From the NCBI GenBank assembly GCA_949511625.1, contig CATFEX010000027.1:1-36989 (forward strand): a stretch of 36,989 nucleotides of DNA, read 5' to 3'. This document shows, piece by piece, positions 1-8,724 of this stretch. The translations under genes were made by a program, and so were the position numbers. The DNA is from UBA11891 sp003533785 (GTDB taxonomy: Bacteria; Bacteroidota; Bacteroidia; Flavobacteriales; Flavobacteriaceae). The notes below the pieces were generated by a model. That model was not told the origin of the DNA and searched no databases. It worked only from the letters and a program-made list of their open reading frames with translations. Each line of letters opens with the position of its first letter. Positions within the stretch are counted from its first letter, which is position 1.

Positions 1-452
1 AACGAAGTGAACCAACCGTGCAAATGAATGATGTCTGGAGACCAATTTAATTTTTTGACTGTTTCGATGACCCCCTTGGTGAAGAATATCATACGTTCGT
101 CATTATCGTCAAACAGAGTTCCGTCTTCTTCCCTCAAAGTGGCACGCCTTTTGAAATAGTCTTCATTGTCGATGAAATAGACTTGCATTCGCTCTTTGGG
201 AATGGAAGCCACTTTAATAATCAACGGAGTGTCCATGTCGTTGATAACTAGGTTCATTCCCGACAATCGAATAACTTCGTGGAGTTGGTGTCTTCTCTCG
301 TTTATCAAACCATAACGGGGCATAAAAATCCGAGTTTGTCCGCCACTTTCATTCACACTTTTGGGAATGAAAAATGAATTTTTTGCTTGTTCGGTCTGAG
401 GAAGATAGGGCACCACCTCGGAGGATATAATTAGAACCCTTTTATCTTTCAT
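1..452 (-). CDS. glgA: Glycogen/starch synthase, N-terminal part (cut by window edge)
   Basis: The reverse strand reads without a stop from an ATG at 452 to the window edge, giving 150 complete codons. The product begins MKDKRVLIISSEVVPYLPQ and later has RIFMPRYGLINERRHQL, IPKERMQVYFIDNEDYF, DDNDERMIFF and DIIHLHGW. This matches the N-terminal GT5 domain of glycogen synthase, which moves glucose from a nucleotide sugar onto a growing alpha-1,4-glucan in the cytoplasm. The usual KxGGL nucleotide-sugar motif near the N-terminus is not obvious; the equivalent region reads VNESGGQTRIF, as I remember for flavobacterial members. The gene is divergent from panC, an arrangement I know from flavobacteria. 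A TATTTTTG element on the same strand at 479-486 probably drives it. The C-terminal catalytic half lies outside the window. Confidence 0.88.
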   Translation of the reverse strand, partial: MKDKRVLIISSEVVPYLPQTEQAKNSFFIPKSVNESGGQTRIFMPRYGLINERRHQLHEVIRLSGMNLVINDMDTPLIIKVASIPKERMQVYFIDNEDYFKRRATLREEDGTLFDDNDERMIFFTKGVIETVKKLNWSPDIIHLHGWFTS

Positions 453-478
453 AAGGTCTTATGAATTTTTTGGTCTTG

Positions 479-486
479 CAAAAATA
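479..486 (-). promoter_or_regulatory. Candidate -7 promoter element for glgA
   Basis: The minus strand reads TATTTTTG, an exact match to the Bacteroidota -7 consensus TAnnTTTG, 26 bases before the glgA ATG. A CTG (plus-strand CAG at 505-507) lies 18 bases further upstream and could be a weak -33 TTG-type element. Confidence 0.5.
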
Positions 487-544
487 AGAAAATAAGCCCA
501 GTAACAGAAATAATCTCTATTTTGCGTTGTTAATGTTTTCCCAA

Positions 545-1387
545 ATGGAGGTGTTCCAAACGGTATCGTCACTACAGGCTGTCCTCACCAATTTATCGGG
601 TTCTGTGGGTTTTGTCCCCACCATGGGTTCTCTTCACCAAGGGCATTTGTCATTGATTAAAAAAGCGTTGGAGGAAAACACACATTTGACTATAAGCATA
701 TTTGTGAATCCCACCCAATTTGAGGATCCAACAGACTTTGAAAAATACCCTAGGTCTCTTGAAAAAGACCTATCCATGATCGCGACCATTGCTCCCAAGG
801 CATTGGTATTTACTCCTGCCGTTTCAGAAATATACCGCAATAAGATAACTGCGGGGTTTTATTCCTTCAATGGCTTGGATAAAAGAATGGAAGGAAACTC
901 TCGTCAAGGGCATTTTCAAGGAGTCGCTGCAGTGGTTGAACGACTCTTTTCAATTGTCAATCCAGATCGTGCATACTTTGGAGAGAAAGATTACCAACAA
1001 TTGGCAATTATCCGCCATATAGTCGTTCAAAAAAAATTATCGTTAGCCATTGTGAGCTGCCCGATCGTCCGAGATAAAAGTGGTTTGGCCTTGAGTTCTC
1101 GCAATGCTCGTCTATCCAAGCACCACCTCGAGCAGGCATCACTTCTTTTCCGCTCTCTGAAACAAGCGCGCGCCCTGTATCTTGATAAAGACGCAAGCAC
1201 AGCTCAACATCACGTCAATCAATTATTTTCTCAAGCCCAAGAATGGACGCTTGATTATTTCTGTATTTGTGATGAAATAACATTGCGTGAAATAGACAAT
1301 AAGAAGACTGAAAACGTTCGGGGATTTATCGCAGCCCAAGTCGGTGAGATTCGCTTAATCGACAACCTTTCTTTTTCATTAATTTGA
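545..1387 (+). CDS. panC: Pantothenate synthetase (pantoate-beta-alanine ligase)
   Basis: PanC joins pantoate and beta-alanine with ATP in the last step of pantothenate synthesis. The 280-residue product (from 545) carries the family marks: FVPTMGSLHQGHLSLI, which holds the HIGH-type nucleotide-binding motif; IFVNPTQF; FGEKDYQQL; and the KMSKS-equivalent region LALSSRNARL. The frame is open from a TTG at 527 and also has an ATG at 533. I chose ATG 545 (MEVFQTVSSLQ) because family members start very close to that sequence, but 533 cannot be excluded. The gene directly precedes panD, whose product supplies beta-alanine, so the two enzymes are made together. Confidence 0.95.
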   Translation: MEVFQTVSSLQAVLTNLSGSVGFVPTMGSLHQGHLSLIKKALEENTHLTISIFVNPTQFEDPTDFEKYPRSLEKDLSMIATIAPKALVFTPAVSEIYRNKITAGFYSFNGLDKRMEGNSRQGHFQGVAAVVERLFSIVNPDRAYFGEKDYQQLAIIRHIVVQKKLSLAIVSCPIVRDKSGLALSSRNARLSKHHLEQASLLFRSLKQARALYLDKDASTAQHHVNQLFSQAQEWTLDYFCICDEITLREIDNKKTENVRGFIAAQVGEIRLIDNLSFSLI

Positions 1388-1388
1388 A

Positions 1389-1396
1389 TACCTTTG
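1389..1396 (+). promoter_or_regulatory. Possible internal -7 element at the panC/panD junction
   Basis: TACCTTTG is an exact TAnnTTTG match ending only five bases before the panD ATG at 1402. If used, transcription would start at or next to the ATG. No TTG lies at the expected -33 spacing, so this may be chance. Confidence 0.25.
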
Positions 1397-1401
1397 ACGC
1401 C

Positions 1402-1752
1402 ATGTTAATCGAAGTGGTAAAGTCTAAAATTCACCGAGTCCGTGTCACTGGAGCCGACTTGGATTATATAGGAAGTATCACCCTAGATCCAGAACTCATT
1501 GAAGCAGCTAGTTTAGTGATTGGAGAAAAAGTTCAAGTAGTTAATATCAATAATGGAGAGCGCTTGGAAACCTACGTTATTGCTGGGGATAGAGGCAGTG
1601 GTGAGGTCACCCTAAACGGCCCCGCAGCCCGAAAAGTTCAAAAAGGCGACATTGTCATCGTCATTGGTTATGCCTTATTAGAGATCGAGGAAGCCAAAAA
1701 GTTTTCCCCTGCCTTTATTTTTCCTGACGAAGCCACTAATAAATTGATTTGA
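1402..1752 (+). CDS. panD: Aspartate 1-decarboxylase proenzyme
   Basis: PanD decarboxylates aspartate to beta-alanine for pantothenate synthesis. It is made as a proenzyme that cleaves itself between Gly24 and Ser25, leaving a pyruvoyl group on the new N-terminus. Counting from ATG 1402 (MLIEVVKSKIHRV) puts the DYIGS cleavage motif exactly at Gly24-Ser25. That fixes the start, although the frame is open further upstream from TTG 1384. Length is 116 residues, typical of the family. NGERLETYVI, GSGEVTLNG and KGDIVIVIGYA are also family-like. The gene lies 14 bases after the panC stop, and its stop overlaps the next start (TTGA at 1749-1752). Confidence 0.96.
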   Translation: MLIEVVKSKIHRVRVTGADLDYIGSITLDPELIEAASLVIGEKVQVVNINNGERLETYVIAGDRGSGEVTLNGPAARKVQKGDIVIVIGYALLEIEEAKKFSPAFIFPDEATNKLI

Positions 1753-2708
1753 AAAGGCTACGTGTTATTTTGAAAACCATATTCCCACTGGGTATTGGTT
1801 TCTTGTTTTTATATCTTTCTTATCAATCAACTACCCCTGAAGAGCGTGCCAAAGTGGTTGAATCCATTCAGACGGCCGACTATCGTTTCGTATTACTCTC
1901 AGTGACCTTTGCTATTTTGAGTCACTTTTCACGTGCGTTTCGTTGGCAGTTTTTACTTCAGCCTTTGGGTTATAAACCAAAGCTAATCAATTCATTATTT
2001 ACAGTAATGATAGCTTATTTGGCCAATTTAGGGATTCCTCGCTCAGGGGAATTGCTTCGTGCTACGATGCTCAGCAATTATGAAGGTTTTGCATTTGAAA
2101 AAGTTTTTGGAACTATCGTCGCCGAACGCGCCATTGATTTAGTGCTCTTGTTTGGCTTTATTAGTTTGTCACTTTTTATGCAATACGATTTGATCTGGGA
2201 CCTGCTGGGATTAAATCGGCTTAACCCCCTTTATGTGGGAGTCATAATGGCCCTATTCCTGTTTCTTTTTTGGCTTGCCCGAAAGATTTTTGCCCAAAGC
2301 GCCCACCCCTTTCTCCGAAAGATCAAAAATCTATTTATTGGTTTTGGGGAGGGCATTGCTACCTTAAAAACCATGAAAAAAAAAGGAGCTTTTTTGTTCC
2401 ACACCCTCTTCATTTGGCTGATGTACCTTGGCATGTTCTACGTAATCAAATGGGCAATCCCTGGCACTTATGAAATGACTTGGACCATGATCATTCCTGC
2501 TTTCGTAGCTGGGGGATTGGCCATCAGTGCTACCAATGGCGGAATTGGAATCTATCCCTACACTGTAGCCTTGATGCTGAATGCCTTCGGGATTTCGCAA
2601 GAAGCTGGATTGGCCTTTGGCTGGATAATGTGGTCTTCTCAAACCCTTATGATTTTGTTTTTTGGTGCGCTTTCCTTTTTTGCGTTACCTTTAGTCAACA
2701 GGAAATAA
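1749..2708 (+). CDS. Flippase-like integral membrane protein (lysylphosphatidylglycerol synthase TM region family)
   Basis: This 319-residue polytopic membrane protein has about eight hydrophobic stretches (roughly 12-25, 47-62, 78-96, 127-143, 160-177, 213-233, 246-265 and 288-315). The pattern SHFSRAFRWQFLLQPLGY, then ANLGIPRSGELLRATML and GTIVAERAIDLVLL, is typical of the UPF0104/AglD-like family related to the membrane half of MprF. No soluble aminoacyl-transferase half is present, so lysyl transfer should not be assumed. The family is linked to lipid handling, but this member's substrate is unknown. The start is a TTG whose last two bases lie in the panD TGA stop, suggesting translational coupling. 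I recall this gene between panD and radA in other flavobacteria. Confidence 0.82.
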   Translation: MKRLRVILKTIFPLGIGFLFLYLSYQSTTPEERAKVVESIQTADYRFVLLSVTFAILSHFSRAFRWQFLLQPLGYKPKLINSLFTVMIAYLANLGIPRSGELLRATMLSNYEGFAFEKVFGTIVAERAIDLVLLFGFISLSLFMQYDLIWDLLGLNRLNPLYVGVIMALFLFLFWLARKIFAQSAHPFLRKIKNLFIGFGEGIATLKTMKKKGAFLFHTLFIWLMYLGMFYVIKWAIPGTYEMTWTMIIPAFVAGGLAISATNGGIGIYPYTVALMLNAFGISQEAGLAFGWIMWSSQTLMILFFGALSFFALPLVNRK

Positions 2709-2727
2709 TACATTCCCAACCGATTGT

Positions 2728-4080
2728 ATGGCGAAAACCAAAACCAGTTTTTTTTGTCAGAATTGTGGTGGCCAACACGCCCAATGGCAAGGACAATGCA
2801 ATGCCTGTAAAAGCTGGAACAGCTTGGTTGAAGAAGTTGTAGAAAAAAACCCCACCAAAGCTTGGAATGATACTGCCACCAAAGCCAATAAGGCAGTATT
2901 GTTGCATGAAATTGATGTTGAAACTGAAATCCGTATCGACACCAAAGACAATGAGCTCAATCGAGTGCTGGGAGGGGGTATGGTTCCTGGCGCGGTTATT
3001 TTATTGGGAGGAGAACCTGGTATTGGGAAATCAACCTTATTGCTCCAATTGGCCCTAACTTCCGATCATCCTATTCTATATGTTTCGGGGGAAGAGAGTC
3101 AAAATCAAATTAAGTTGCGTGCCGACCGAATGGGAGAAACTACCCCATTTTGTACTGTACTGAGTGAAACTCAAATGGCTAATATTTTCAAACAAGTCAA
3201 AAAAAATCCCCCTAAAATAATTATTATCGATTCCATTCAAACCCTACAAACTTCCAGAGTTGAAAGCAGTCCAGGGAGTATTACTCAGATTAGAGAATGT
3301 ACTTCAGAACTGATTCAATATGCCAAAGAAACCAATACACCTGTTATTCTTGTGGGCCACATTAATAAAGAGGGAAGTATTGCAGGGCCCAAAATTTTGG
3401 AACACATGGTAGATACGGTATTGCAGTTTGAAGGCGATCGAAATCATTTCTACCGGATTCTAAGAGCACAAAAAAATCGGTACGGAGCCACTTCAGAAAT
3501 TGGTATTTACGAAATGCAGCAAAACGGTCTTCAGCCCGTGAACAACCCGAGCAGGCTTCTCCTGTCAAAAGCCCAACACGGCTTGTCTGGTCAGTCTATT
3601 GCCGCTGCCGTAGAAGGGATACGACCCTTACTCATTGAGGTTCAGGCACTGGTAAGCACCGCAGTCTATGGAACTCCGCAGAGGAGCAGCACTGGATTTA
3701 ACACCAAAAGACTCAATATGCTTTTGGCCGTATTGGAAAAAAGAGCAGGCTTTGCCCTAGGCAGTAAGGATGTTTTTATCAACCTCACCGGGGGAATTCA
3801 CATTGAGGATCCCGCTATGGATTTATCGATCGTTGCGGCCATCTTATCAAGTCATCACGATATTGCGCTCACACAAAAAATTGTATTTGCAGGTGAAGTG
3901 GGTCTTTCGGGAGAAATTCGCCCAGTTCCCAAAATAGAACAACGAATTCAAGAAGCTGCTCGTTTAGGCTTTGAAACAATCATTACAGCGCCCCACCCCG
4001 CACTTACTCGTCCTACTCAGTCCATTGAATGGATAGTCTTTCAAAAAATAGAAGAAGTAGTTGGCTATCTTTTTGGCTAA
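2728..4080 (+). CDS. radA: DNA repair protein RadA
   Basis: RadA is a RecA-like DnaB-type helicase that extends branches during homologous recombination. All parts are visible in 450 residues. An N-terminal C4 zinc finger has Cys10, Cys13, Cys24 and Cys27. Walker A GGEPGIGKST runs over residues 94-103, and Walker B is the IIIIDSIQT region. The RadA-specific KNRYG motif follows near residue 250. A C-terminal Lon-protease-like domain includes NLTGGIHIEDPAMDLSIVAAI and FAGEVGLSGEIRPV. The start ATG is 19 bases after the preceding gene. No defects are seen. Confidence 0.97.
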   Translation: MAKTKTSFFCQNCGGQHAQWQGQCNACKSWNSLVEEVVEKNPTKAWNDTATKANKAVLLHEIDVETEIRIDTKDNELNRVLGGGMVPGAVILLGGEPGIGKSTLLLQLALTSDHPILYVSGEESQNQIKLRADRMGETTPFCTVLSETQMANIFKQVKKNPPKIIIIDSIQTLQTSRVESSPGSITQIRECTSELIQYAKETNTPVILVGHINKEGSIAGPKILEHMVDTVLQFEGDRNHFYRILRAQKNRYGATSEIGIYEMQQNGLQPVNNPSRLLLSKAQHGLSGQSIAAAVEGIRPLLIEVQALVSTAVYGTPQRSSTGFNTKRLNMLLAVLEKRAGFALGSKDVFINLTGGIHIEDPAMDLSIVAAILSSHHDIALTQKIVFAGEVGLSGEIRPVPKIEQRIQEAARLGFETIITAPHPALTRPTQSIEWIVFQKIEEVVGYLFG

Positions 4081-4113
4081 CTTTACCCAGACCAAATTCA
4101 AAGAAGAACCCTT

Positions 4114-5454
4114 ATGGAAAAAATTATAAAGCAATTCTTAGCAAAGGTTGAAAACAGAAACCAAAACGAACCCGAATTTTTACAAGCTGTCACAGAAGTC
4201 GCTGAAACCGTACTCCCCTATATAGTTCAACACGATATCTATTATGGACAAAATATATTGTTGCGCATGGTGGAACCCGAACGTGTGGTTTCTTTTCGCG
4301 TAGCCTGGATCGATGATCAGGAAAAAATACAAGTCAATAGAGGCTACCGAATAGAAATGAATTCCGCCATTGGCCCCTACAAGGGAGGATTGCGCTTCCA
4401 CCCCTCAGTGAATCTCAGTGTACTCAAATTTTTGGCGTTTGAACAAATATTTAAAAATAGCCTAACCACCCTGCCCATGGGAGGAGGAAAAGGGGGATCT
4501 GACTTTGACCCAAAAGGAAAATCAGACACCGAAGTAATGCGTTTTTGCCAAAGTTTTATGACCGAACTGTTCCGCCATATTGGTCCCAATCGGGATATCC
4601 CCGCTGGTGACATCGGGGTGGGGAGTCGTGAAATTGGGTATCTCTTTGGTCAATACAAACGACTCAAAAATGAATTTACAGGGGTTCTCACTGGAAAAGG
4701 GGTTAGCTGGGGCGGTTCCTTGATTCGCCCCGAAGCTACCGGCTATGGTGTGGTCTATTTTACCCAAAATATGCTCCACCATCACAAGGATTCGATTGAA
4801 GGAAAAACAGTAGTAATTTCTGGTTCAGGAAACGTTGCTCAATTCGCCGCAGAAAAGTGCAATCAATTGGGAGCGAAAGTTATTACTCTATCGGATTCTT
4901 CAGGATATCTCCATGATGCAGAAGGAATCAATGAAGAGAAATTGTCTCATATTATGCATTTGAAAAATGTAGAACGAAAACGACTGGATGCCTACATAGA
5001 AAAATATCCCAAAGCACGTTTTTATCCAGGTAAAAAAGTTTGGGAAATCCCATGCGATATTGCGTTGCCTTGTGCTACACAAAATGAATTGGATCGCACC
5101 GACGCAGAACAACTTGTAGCAAATGGATGTAAAGCCTTGGGAGAGGGAGCCAATATGCCCTGCACTCCAGAGGCCATTACTCATTTTCAAACCCATGCCG
5201 TTTTATATGCTCCTGGTAAGGCTTCAAACGCAGGAGGAGTAGCTGTTTCTGGTTTAGAAATGGCTCAAAATTCACTGCGCTACAATTGGACTCGTGAACA
5301 AGTCGATGATAAACTTAAGGACATCATGGCAGATATCCATTCGGCTTGCTTACAATATGGCCAAGAAGACAAACACATGAATTACGTTAAAGGAGCGAAC
5401 ATTGCTGGATTTGTCAAGGTTGCGGATGCTATGTTGGCTCAGGGAGTAGTATAA
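4114..5454 (+). CDS. gdhA: NADP-type glutamate dehydrogenase
   Basis: This enzyme makes glutamate from 2-oxoglutarate and ammonium. At 446 residues it is the usual length of the hexameric bacterial NADP-type enzyme. The substrate domain holds GPYKGGLRFHPSVNLSVLKF, LPMGGGKGGSDFDPKGKSD (with the catalytic-region lysine) and PAGDIGVGSREIGYLFGQY. The Rossmann domain starts at VVISGSGNVAQFAAEK. The C-terminus has ANMPCTPEA and APGKASNAGGVAVSGLEMAQN. Cofactor preference is inferred from length and family, not shown by sequence. It lies 33 bases after radA, with a weak TAACTTTA element at 4078-4085 that may add a promoter. Confidence 0.96.
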   Translation: MEKIIKQFLAKVENRNQNEPEFLQAVTEVAETVLPYIVQHDIYYGQNILLRMVEPERVVSFRVAWIDDQEKIQVNRGYRIEMNSAIGPYKGGLRFHPSVNLSVLKFLAFEQIFKNSLTTLPMGGGKGGSDFDPKGKSDTEVMRFCQSFMTELFRHIGPNRDIPAGDIGVGSREIGYLFGQYKRLKNEFTGVLTGKGVSWGGSLIRPEATGYGVVYFTQNMLHHHKDSIEGKTVVISGSGNVAQFAAEKCNQLGAKVITLSDSSGYLHDAEGINEEKLSHIMHLKNVERKRLDAYIEKYPKARFYPGKKVWEIPCDIALPCATQNELDRTDAEQLVANGCKALGEGANMPCTPEAITHFQTHAVLYAPGKASNAGGVAVSGLEMAQNSLRYNWTREQVDDKLKDIMADIHSACLQYGQEDKHMNYVKGANIAGFVKVADAMLAQGVV

Positions 5455-5464
5455 ATCAAAAAAA

Positions 5465-6190
5465 TTGATCAAAACAGAGGCTTTTGTCATTGGGAGCATC
5501 AAGTATGGAGACAGTAGCCTTATTGTGCATCTATTTACGGAAGCAATGGGGTATCGATCCTATTTGGTTAAGGGAATTTATGGAGCAAAAAAAAGAAAAA
5601 TAAAACCCTCCTATTTCCAATCACTAACGCATTTATCAGTCGTTGTTTCGGACAAACAACCCGATCGTTTGGGATACATTCGAGAATGTACTATTCTAGA
5701 CAGTGCTCTACAAAAAAACCCCGATGTAGTGAAAAGCTCCATATTGCTTTTCCTTTGTGAAGTTTTGGCCAGTGTGCTTAAAGAAGAAAACAATCAAAAT
5801 ACCGCACTCTTTGCCTATTTAAAAACAACCCTTAGGTGGTTAGAAAATATTAATCACTTGGGTAATTTTCATCTGAAGTTCTTGATAGATTTGACCAAGT
5901 TTATCGGTTTTTACCCCAATACTCACGAAATGGAACTCCCTTATTTTAATTTACAAACCGGATGCTATAGTGGTTCACAGCCACACGAACCCTTTATAAA
6001 AGGCAATGCCCTTTTGCATTTTAACAACCTATTGGGCATGAATTTTGATGATTCACTAAAGGTTCGTTTGTCAAAAATTCTTAGAAACGATTTGCTCGAC
6101 TCAATATTGATGTATTTTGCATTTCATTTACAAGGATTCAATCAACCCAAATCTTTGGAAGTTTTACATGAGGTATTTGAAGTGTATTAG
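5465..6190 (+). CDS. recO: DNA repair protein RecO
   Basis: RecO works with RecR and RecF to load RecA on SSB-coated single-stranded DNA. The N-terminus MIKTEAFVIGSIKYGDSSLIVHLFTEA, together with YLVKGIYGAKKRK, is the OB-fold start typical of RecO. The rest is the helical domain. Length 241 is normal. The classical zinc-binding cysteines are not present as a CxxC cluster (only scattered ones such as TGCYSG), as I recall for flavobacterial RecO. The start is TTG 5465, ten bases after the gdhA stop, because no in-frame ATG would keep the conserved N-terminus. Its 3' end overlaps the next gene by 23 bases. Confidence 0.88.
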   Translation: MIKTEAFVIGSIKYGDSSLIVHLFTEAMGYRSYLVKGIYGAKKRKIKPSYFQSLTHLSVVVSDKQPDRLGYIRECTILDSALQKNPDVVKSSILLFLCEVLASVLKEENNQNTALFAYLKTTLRWLENINHLGNFHLKFLIDLTKFIGFYPNTHEMELPYFNLQTGCYSGSQPHEPFIKGNALLHFNNLLGMNFDDSLKVRLSKILRNDLLDSILMYFAFHLQGFNQPKSLEVLHEVFEVY

Positions 6191-8657
6191 TAGTATATTA
6201 ATCATGGCGACGTTCCATCTAGGGATGGCCCAACAACTTGTAGTGTTGGACAGTCAAAACAACGAACCCATAGAAAATGTGGCTGCTTTCTCTGAGGATT
6301 CATTGCGAAGTTCTTTAAGCGATTCGTTGGGAATTCTTCCCCTCACGCCTTTTCAATCCAATGAAAAAATAACCTTGCAACACCCGAGTTTCGAAAGTCA
6401 ACAATTCATAATGGCTGTCCCGATTCAAGGGAACGCGTTTATTTATTTAACTCCCCTAACCCAAAACCTAGAGGAAGTAATCCTTTCAGTGGCCCGATCC
6501 CAAAGCAATAGAAATGAGATTGCTGAGAAAGTAACTGTAATTTCATCAAAGACAATCTCACGAAGTCCTTTGGGTACTGGAGCTGACTTGCTGGCTATGA
6601 CCCCAGGGGTTCGAATTCAAAAATCACAAGGGGGAGGAGGTAGCCCTGTTCTGCGCGGTTTTGAAGCCAATCGAGTGTTGTTAGTCGTTGATGGAGTTCG
6701 AATGAATAATGCTATATATCGTTCTGGACACTTGCAGAATGCTATCACCATAGATCCCAACACCATAGAACGAGTCGAAGTAATGTTTGGTTCATCATCG
6801 GTTGGTTATGGATCAGATGCCCTTGGTGGTGTGATTCATTATTACACCAAAAGTCCTCAGTTAAACAGAGTAGAACCTCTAAAATTAAACTTCTCAAGTG
6901 AATATAATTCTGCTACTCAAGCGGGCCTCTACCATGCCTCAGCAAGTGTGAGTAAAGAAAAATGGGGAAGCATCACCAGTGTGAGTTATTCTCAATTTGG
7001 GGATATTAAAATGGGGGAAAGAAGAGCCCACGGGTTTTTGGAATGGGGACTAAGCAATTATTACTCTGAAAACTCATCAACTTATTTCCAATCCCAACCA
7101 ACTATCAACGACGATCCGACTCGGCAACGCAATACAGGTTACTCCCAATACGACCTGATGCAGAAATTCTTGTTCCAACTACCCGGGGCACAGCAACTGA
7201 TGTTGAATATGCAGTTGTCCAATTCTTCTAATATCGATCGCTTTGACAAATTAAATGAAAGTAGAGACGGTACTTTAAGGTTCAGTGAATGGTACTATGG
7301 TCCACAGAAGCGGCTTTTATTATCCGCTCAATACAAGCTCTTCCCCGAGAAAAAATGGCTTAGAAAAGGAACTTTAACTGCTGCCTATCAGAATGTTTTG
7401 GAGTCGAGAAACCAAAGAAAGTTTGGTAATTTGACTCGAACTTCTCAAAATGAAAATGTAAATGTCTTAAGTGTAAATGGGGATTTTAACACCCAACTCA
7501 ATCAAAAAAATCAAATTAATTATGGTTTTGAAGGAGTCTACAACCATGTCTATTCCCGTGGCTTTTCTCGAGAATTATCTGTCTCTGGGAACACCATAAG
7601 CCGCTTGGGATTGCCACTTGCCATTCCAAGCCGGTATCCCAGTGATGGAAGCAGTACTCAATCCTTTGCCATGTATGGGAATTGGATCTTGAAAAAGACC
7701 CCAAAATGGACATTTAATTTTGGATACCGGCTCACCCACTATGTATTGGACGCCCAATGGAATAACGGAACTTTGATTGATACTGGGTTGCGCAATAATA
7801 TTCATCTTTCTTCAGAAGCCTTAACTTGGACTCTGGCTGCTATCCATCGCCCCTCGGATCAAATGCAATGGAACCTGTTAGTGTCCAATGGTTTCAAAGC
7901 TCCCAATGTTGACGATATTGGAAAAATCAGGGAAAATAACGGCGTATTGGTTGTCCCCAACCCTTTCTTACTCCCTGAGTATGCCTACAATGTCGATCTG
8001 GGATTTTCACTCTTTTCCAAGGACAAAAAAAGTCAGTTGACCCTCAGAAACTATCTCACCCTAGTTTCAAGACATATTGTTCGTTCCAACTACATTGTTT
8101 TCTCAGACACGACCACTCCCGACAAAGAAACTATCCTCTATGATGGGGAAGCTTTAACTACGGTAGCCAATAAAAATTTAGGAAATCGATTGGTTTACGG
8201 TTCGGCAATAGACGCCAAATTACAGCTCTCTCCCCGACTTCAAGGAATAGGAAACTTAACCTATACTGGATCCGATAACAACGAACGTTATGGCCCAATG
8301 CCCTCCATCTCGCCTCTTTTTGGTTCTTTTACCATAGAATATGATCATGCTAAACTTCAGCTTCGCGCCCAATATCAATTCAGTGCGGCCAAAGATTCTT
8401 CAAACTACAGCTTAGGTGGAGAAGACAGCCTTGAAGAAACTCCATTGATCAACCCCACAGCATTGTTACTAACCGATCAATTTGGAGGCATGCCTGCTTG
8501 GAGTGATTTTTCTCTCTTGGCAAATTACCAGTGGAATGCCACCACAAAATTAAAAGCAGGGATTGAAAATATCTTCGACACCCATTATCGCACCTTCGCT
8601 TCTGGGGTCTCTGCTCCAGGAAGAAGTTTTCGGATTGGCCTACAGATAGCACTGTAG
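6168..8657 (+). CDS. TonB-dependent outer-membrane receptor
   Basis: This outer-membrane beta-barrel transporter is 829 residues from ATG 6168. That start gives a signal peptide (MRYLKCISSILIMATFHLGMA, then QQL). The frame is open further upstream inside recO, but those codons spoil the signal. After a short carboxypeptidase-regulatory-like N-terminal domain (residues about 20-100) comes a plug domain: VTVISSKTISRSP, DLLAMTPGVRIQKSQGGGGSPVLRGFEANRVLLVVDG, SGHLQNAITIDPNTIERVEV, GSDALGGVIHY. The rest is the barrel, ending KAGIENIFDTHYRTFASGV...RSFRIGLQIAL with a typical C-terminal strand. The plug resembles heme/siderophore-type receptors, but the substrate cannot be read from the sequence. In other flavobacteria I recall a receptor gene at this recO-ileS position. 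Confidence 0.9.
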   Translation: MRYLKCISSILIMATFHLGMAQQLVVLDSQNNEPIENVAAFSEDSLRSSLSDSLGILPLTPFQSNEKITLQHPSFESQQFIMAVPIQGNAFIYLTPLTQNLEEVILSVARSQSNRNEIAEKVTVISSKTISRSPLGTGADLLAMTPGVRIQKSQGGGGSPVLRGFEANRVLLVVDGVRMNNAIYRSGHLQNAITIDPNTIERVEVMFGSSSVGYGSDALGGVIHYYTKSPQLNRVEPLKLNFSSEYNSATQAGLYHASASVSKEKWGSITSVSYSQFGDIKMGERRAHGFLEWGLSNYYSENSSTYFQSQPTINDDPTRQRNTGYSQYDLMQKFLFQLPGAQQLMLNMQLSNSSNIDRFDKLNESRDGTLRFSEWYYGPQKRLLLSAQYKLFPEKKWLRKGTLTAAYQNVLESRNQRKFGNLTRTSQNENVNVLSVNGDFNTQLNQKNQINYGFEGVYNHVYSRGFSRELSVSGNTISRLGLPLAIPSRYPSDGSSTQSFAMYGNWILKKTPKWTFNFGYRLTHYVLDAQWNNGTLIDTGLRNNIHLSSEALTWTLAAIHRPSDQMQWNLLVSNGFKAPNVDDIGKIRENNGVLVVPNPFLLPEYAYNVDLGFSLFSKDKKSQLTLRNYLTLVSRHIVRSNYIVFSDTTTPDKETILYDGEALTTVANKNLGNRLVYGSAIDAKLQLSPRLQGIGNLTYTGSDNNERYGPMPSISPLFGSFTIEYDHAKLQLRAQYQFSAAKDSSNYSLGGEDSLEETPLINPTALLLTDQFGGMPAWSDFSLLANYQWNATTKLKAGIENIFDTHYRTFASGVSAPGRSFRIGLQIAL

Positions 8658-8693
8658 ATTTTAAATCCTCCTTTTTCTTCTTGAAATTGATTA

Positions 8694-8713
8694 TTTTCGC
8701 AGTCGAGCGAAAA
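8694..8713 (+). promoter_or_regulatory. Small inverted repeat in the ileS leader/promoter
   Basis: TTTTCGC (8694-8700) and GCGAAAA (8707-8713) are a perfect 7-base inverted repeat around AGTCGA, twelve bases before the ileS start. Its left arm overlaps a -7-like TATTTTCG (8692-8699). It could be an operator or a leader hairpin, or chance. Confidence 0.25.
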
Positions 8714-8724
8714 ATCGCAAACCC

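Noticed and set aside
2480..2842. 120-codon plus-strand frame across the membrane protein/radA junction
   Set aside because: It overlaps two well-supported genes in another frame and has no coding character of its own.
6117..6167. Earlier TTG start for the TonB receptor
   Set aside because: It would put 17 charged or polar residues before the signal peptide; ATG 6168 gives a normal export signal.
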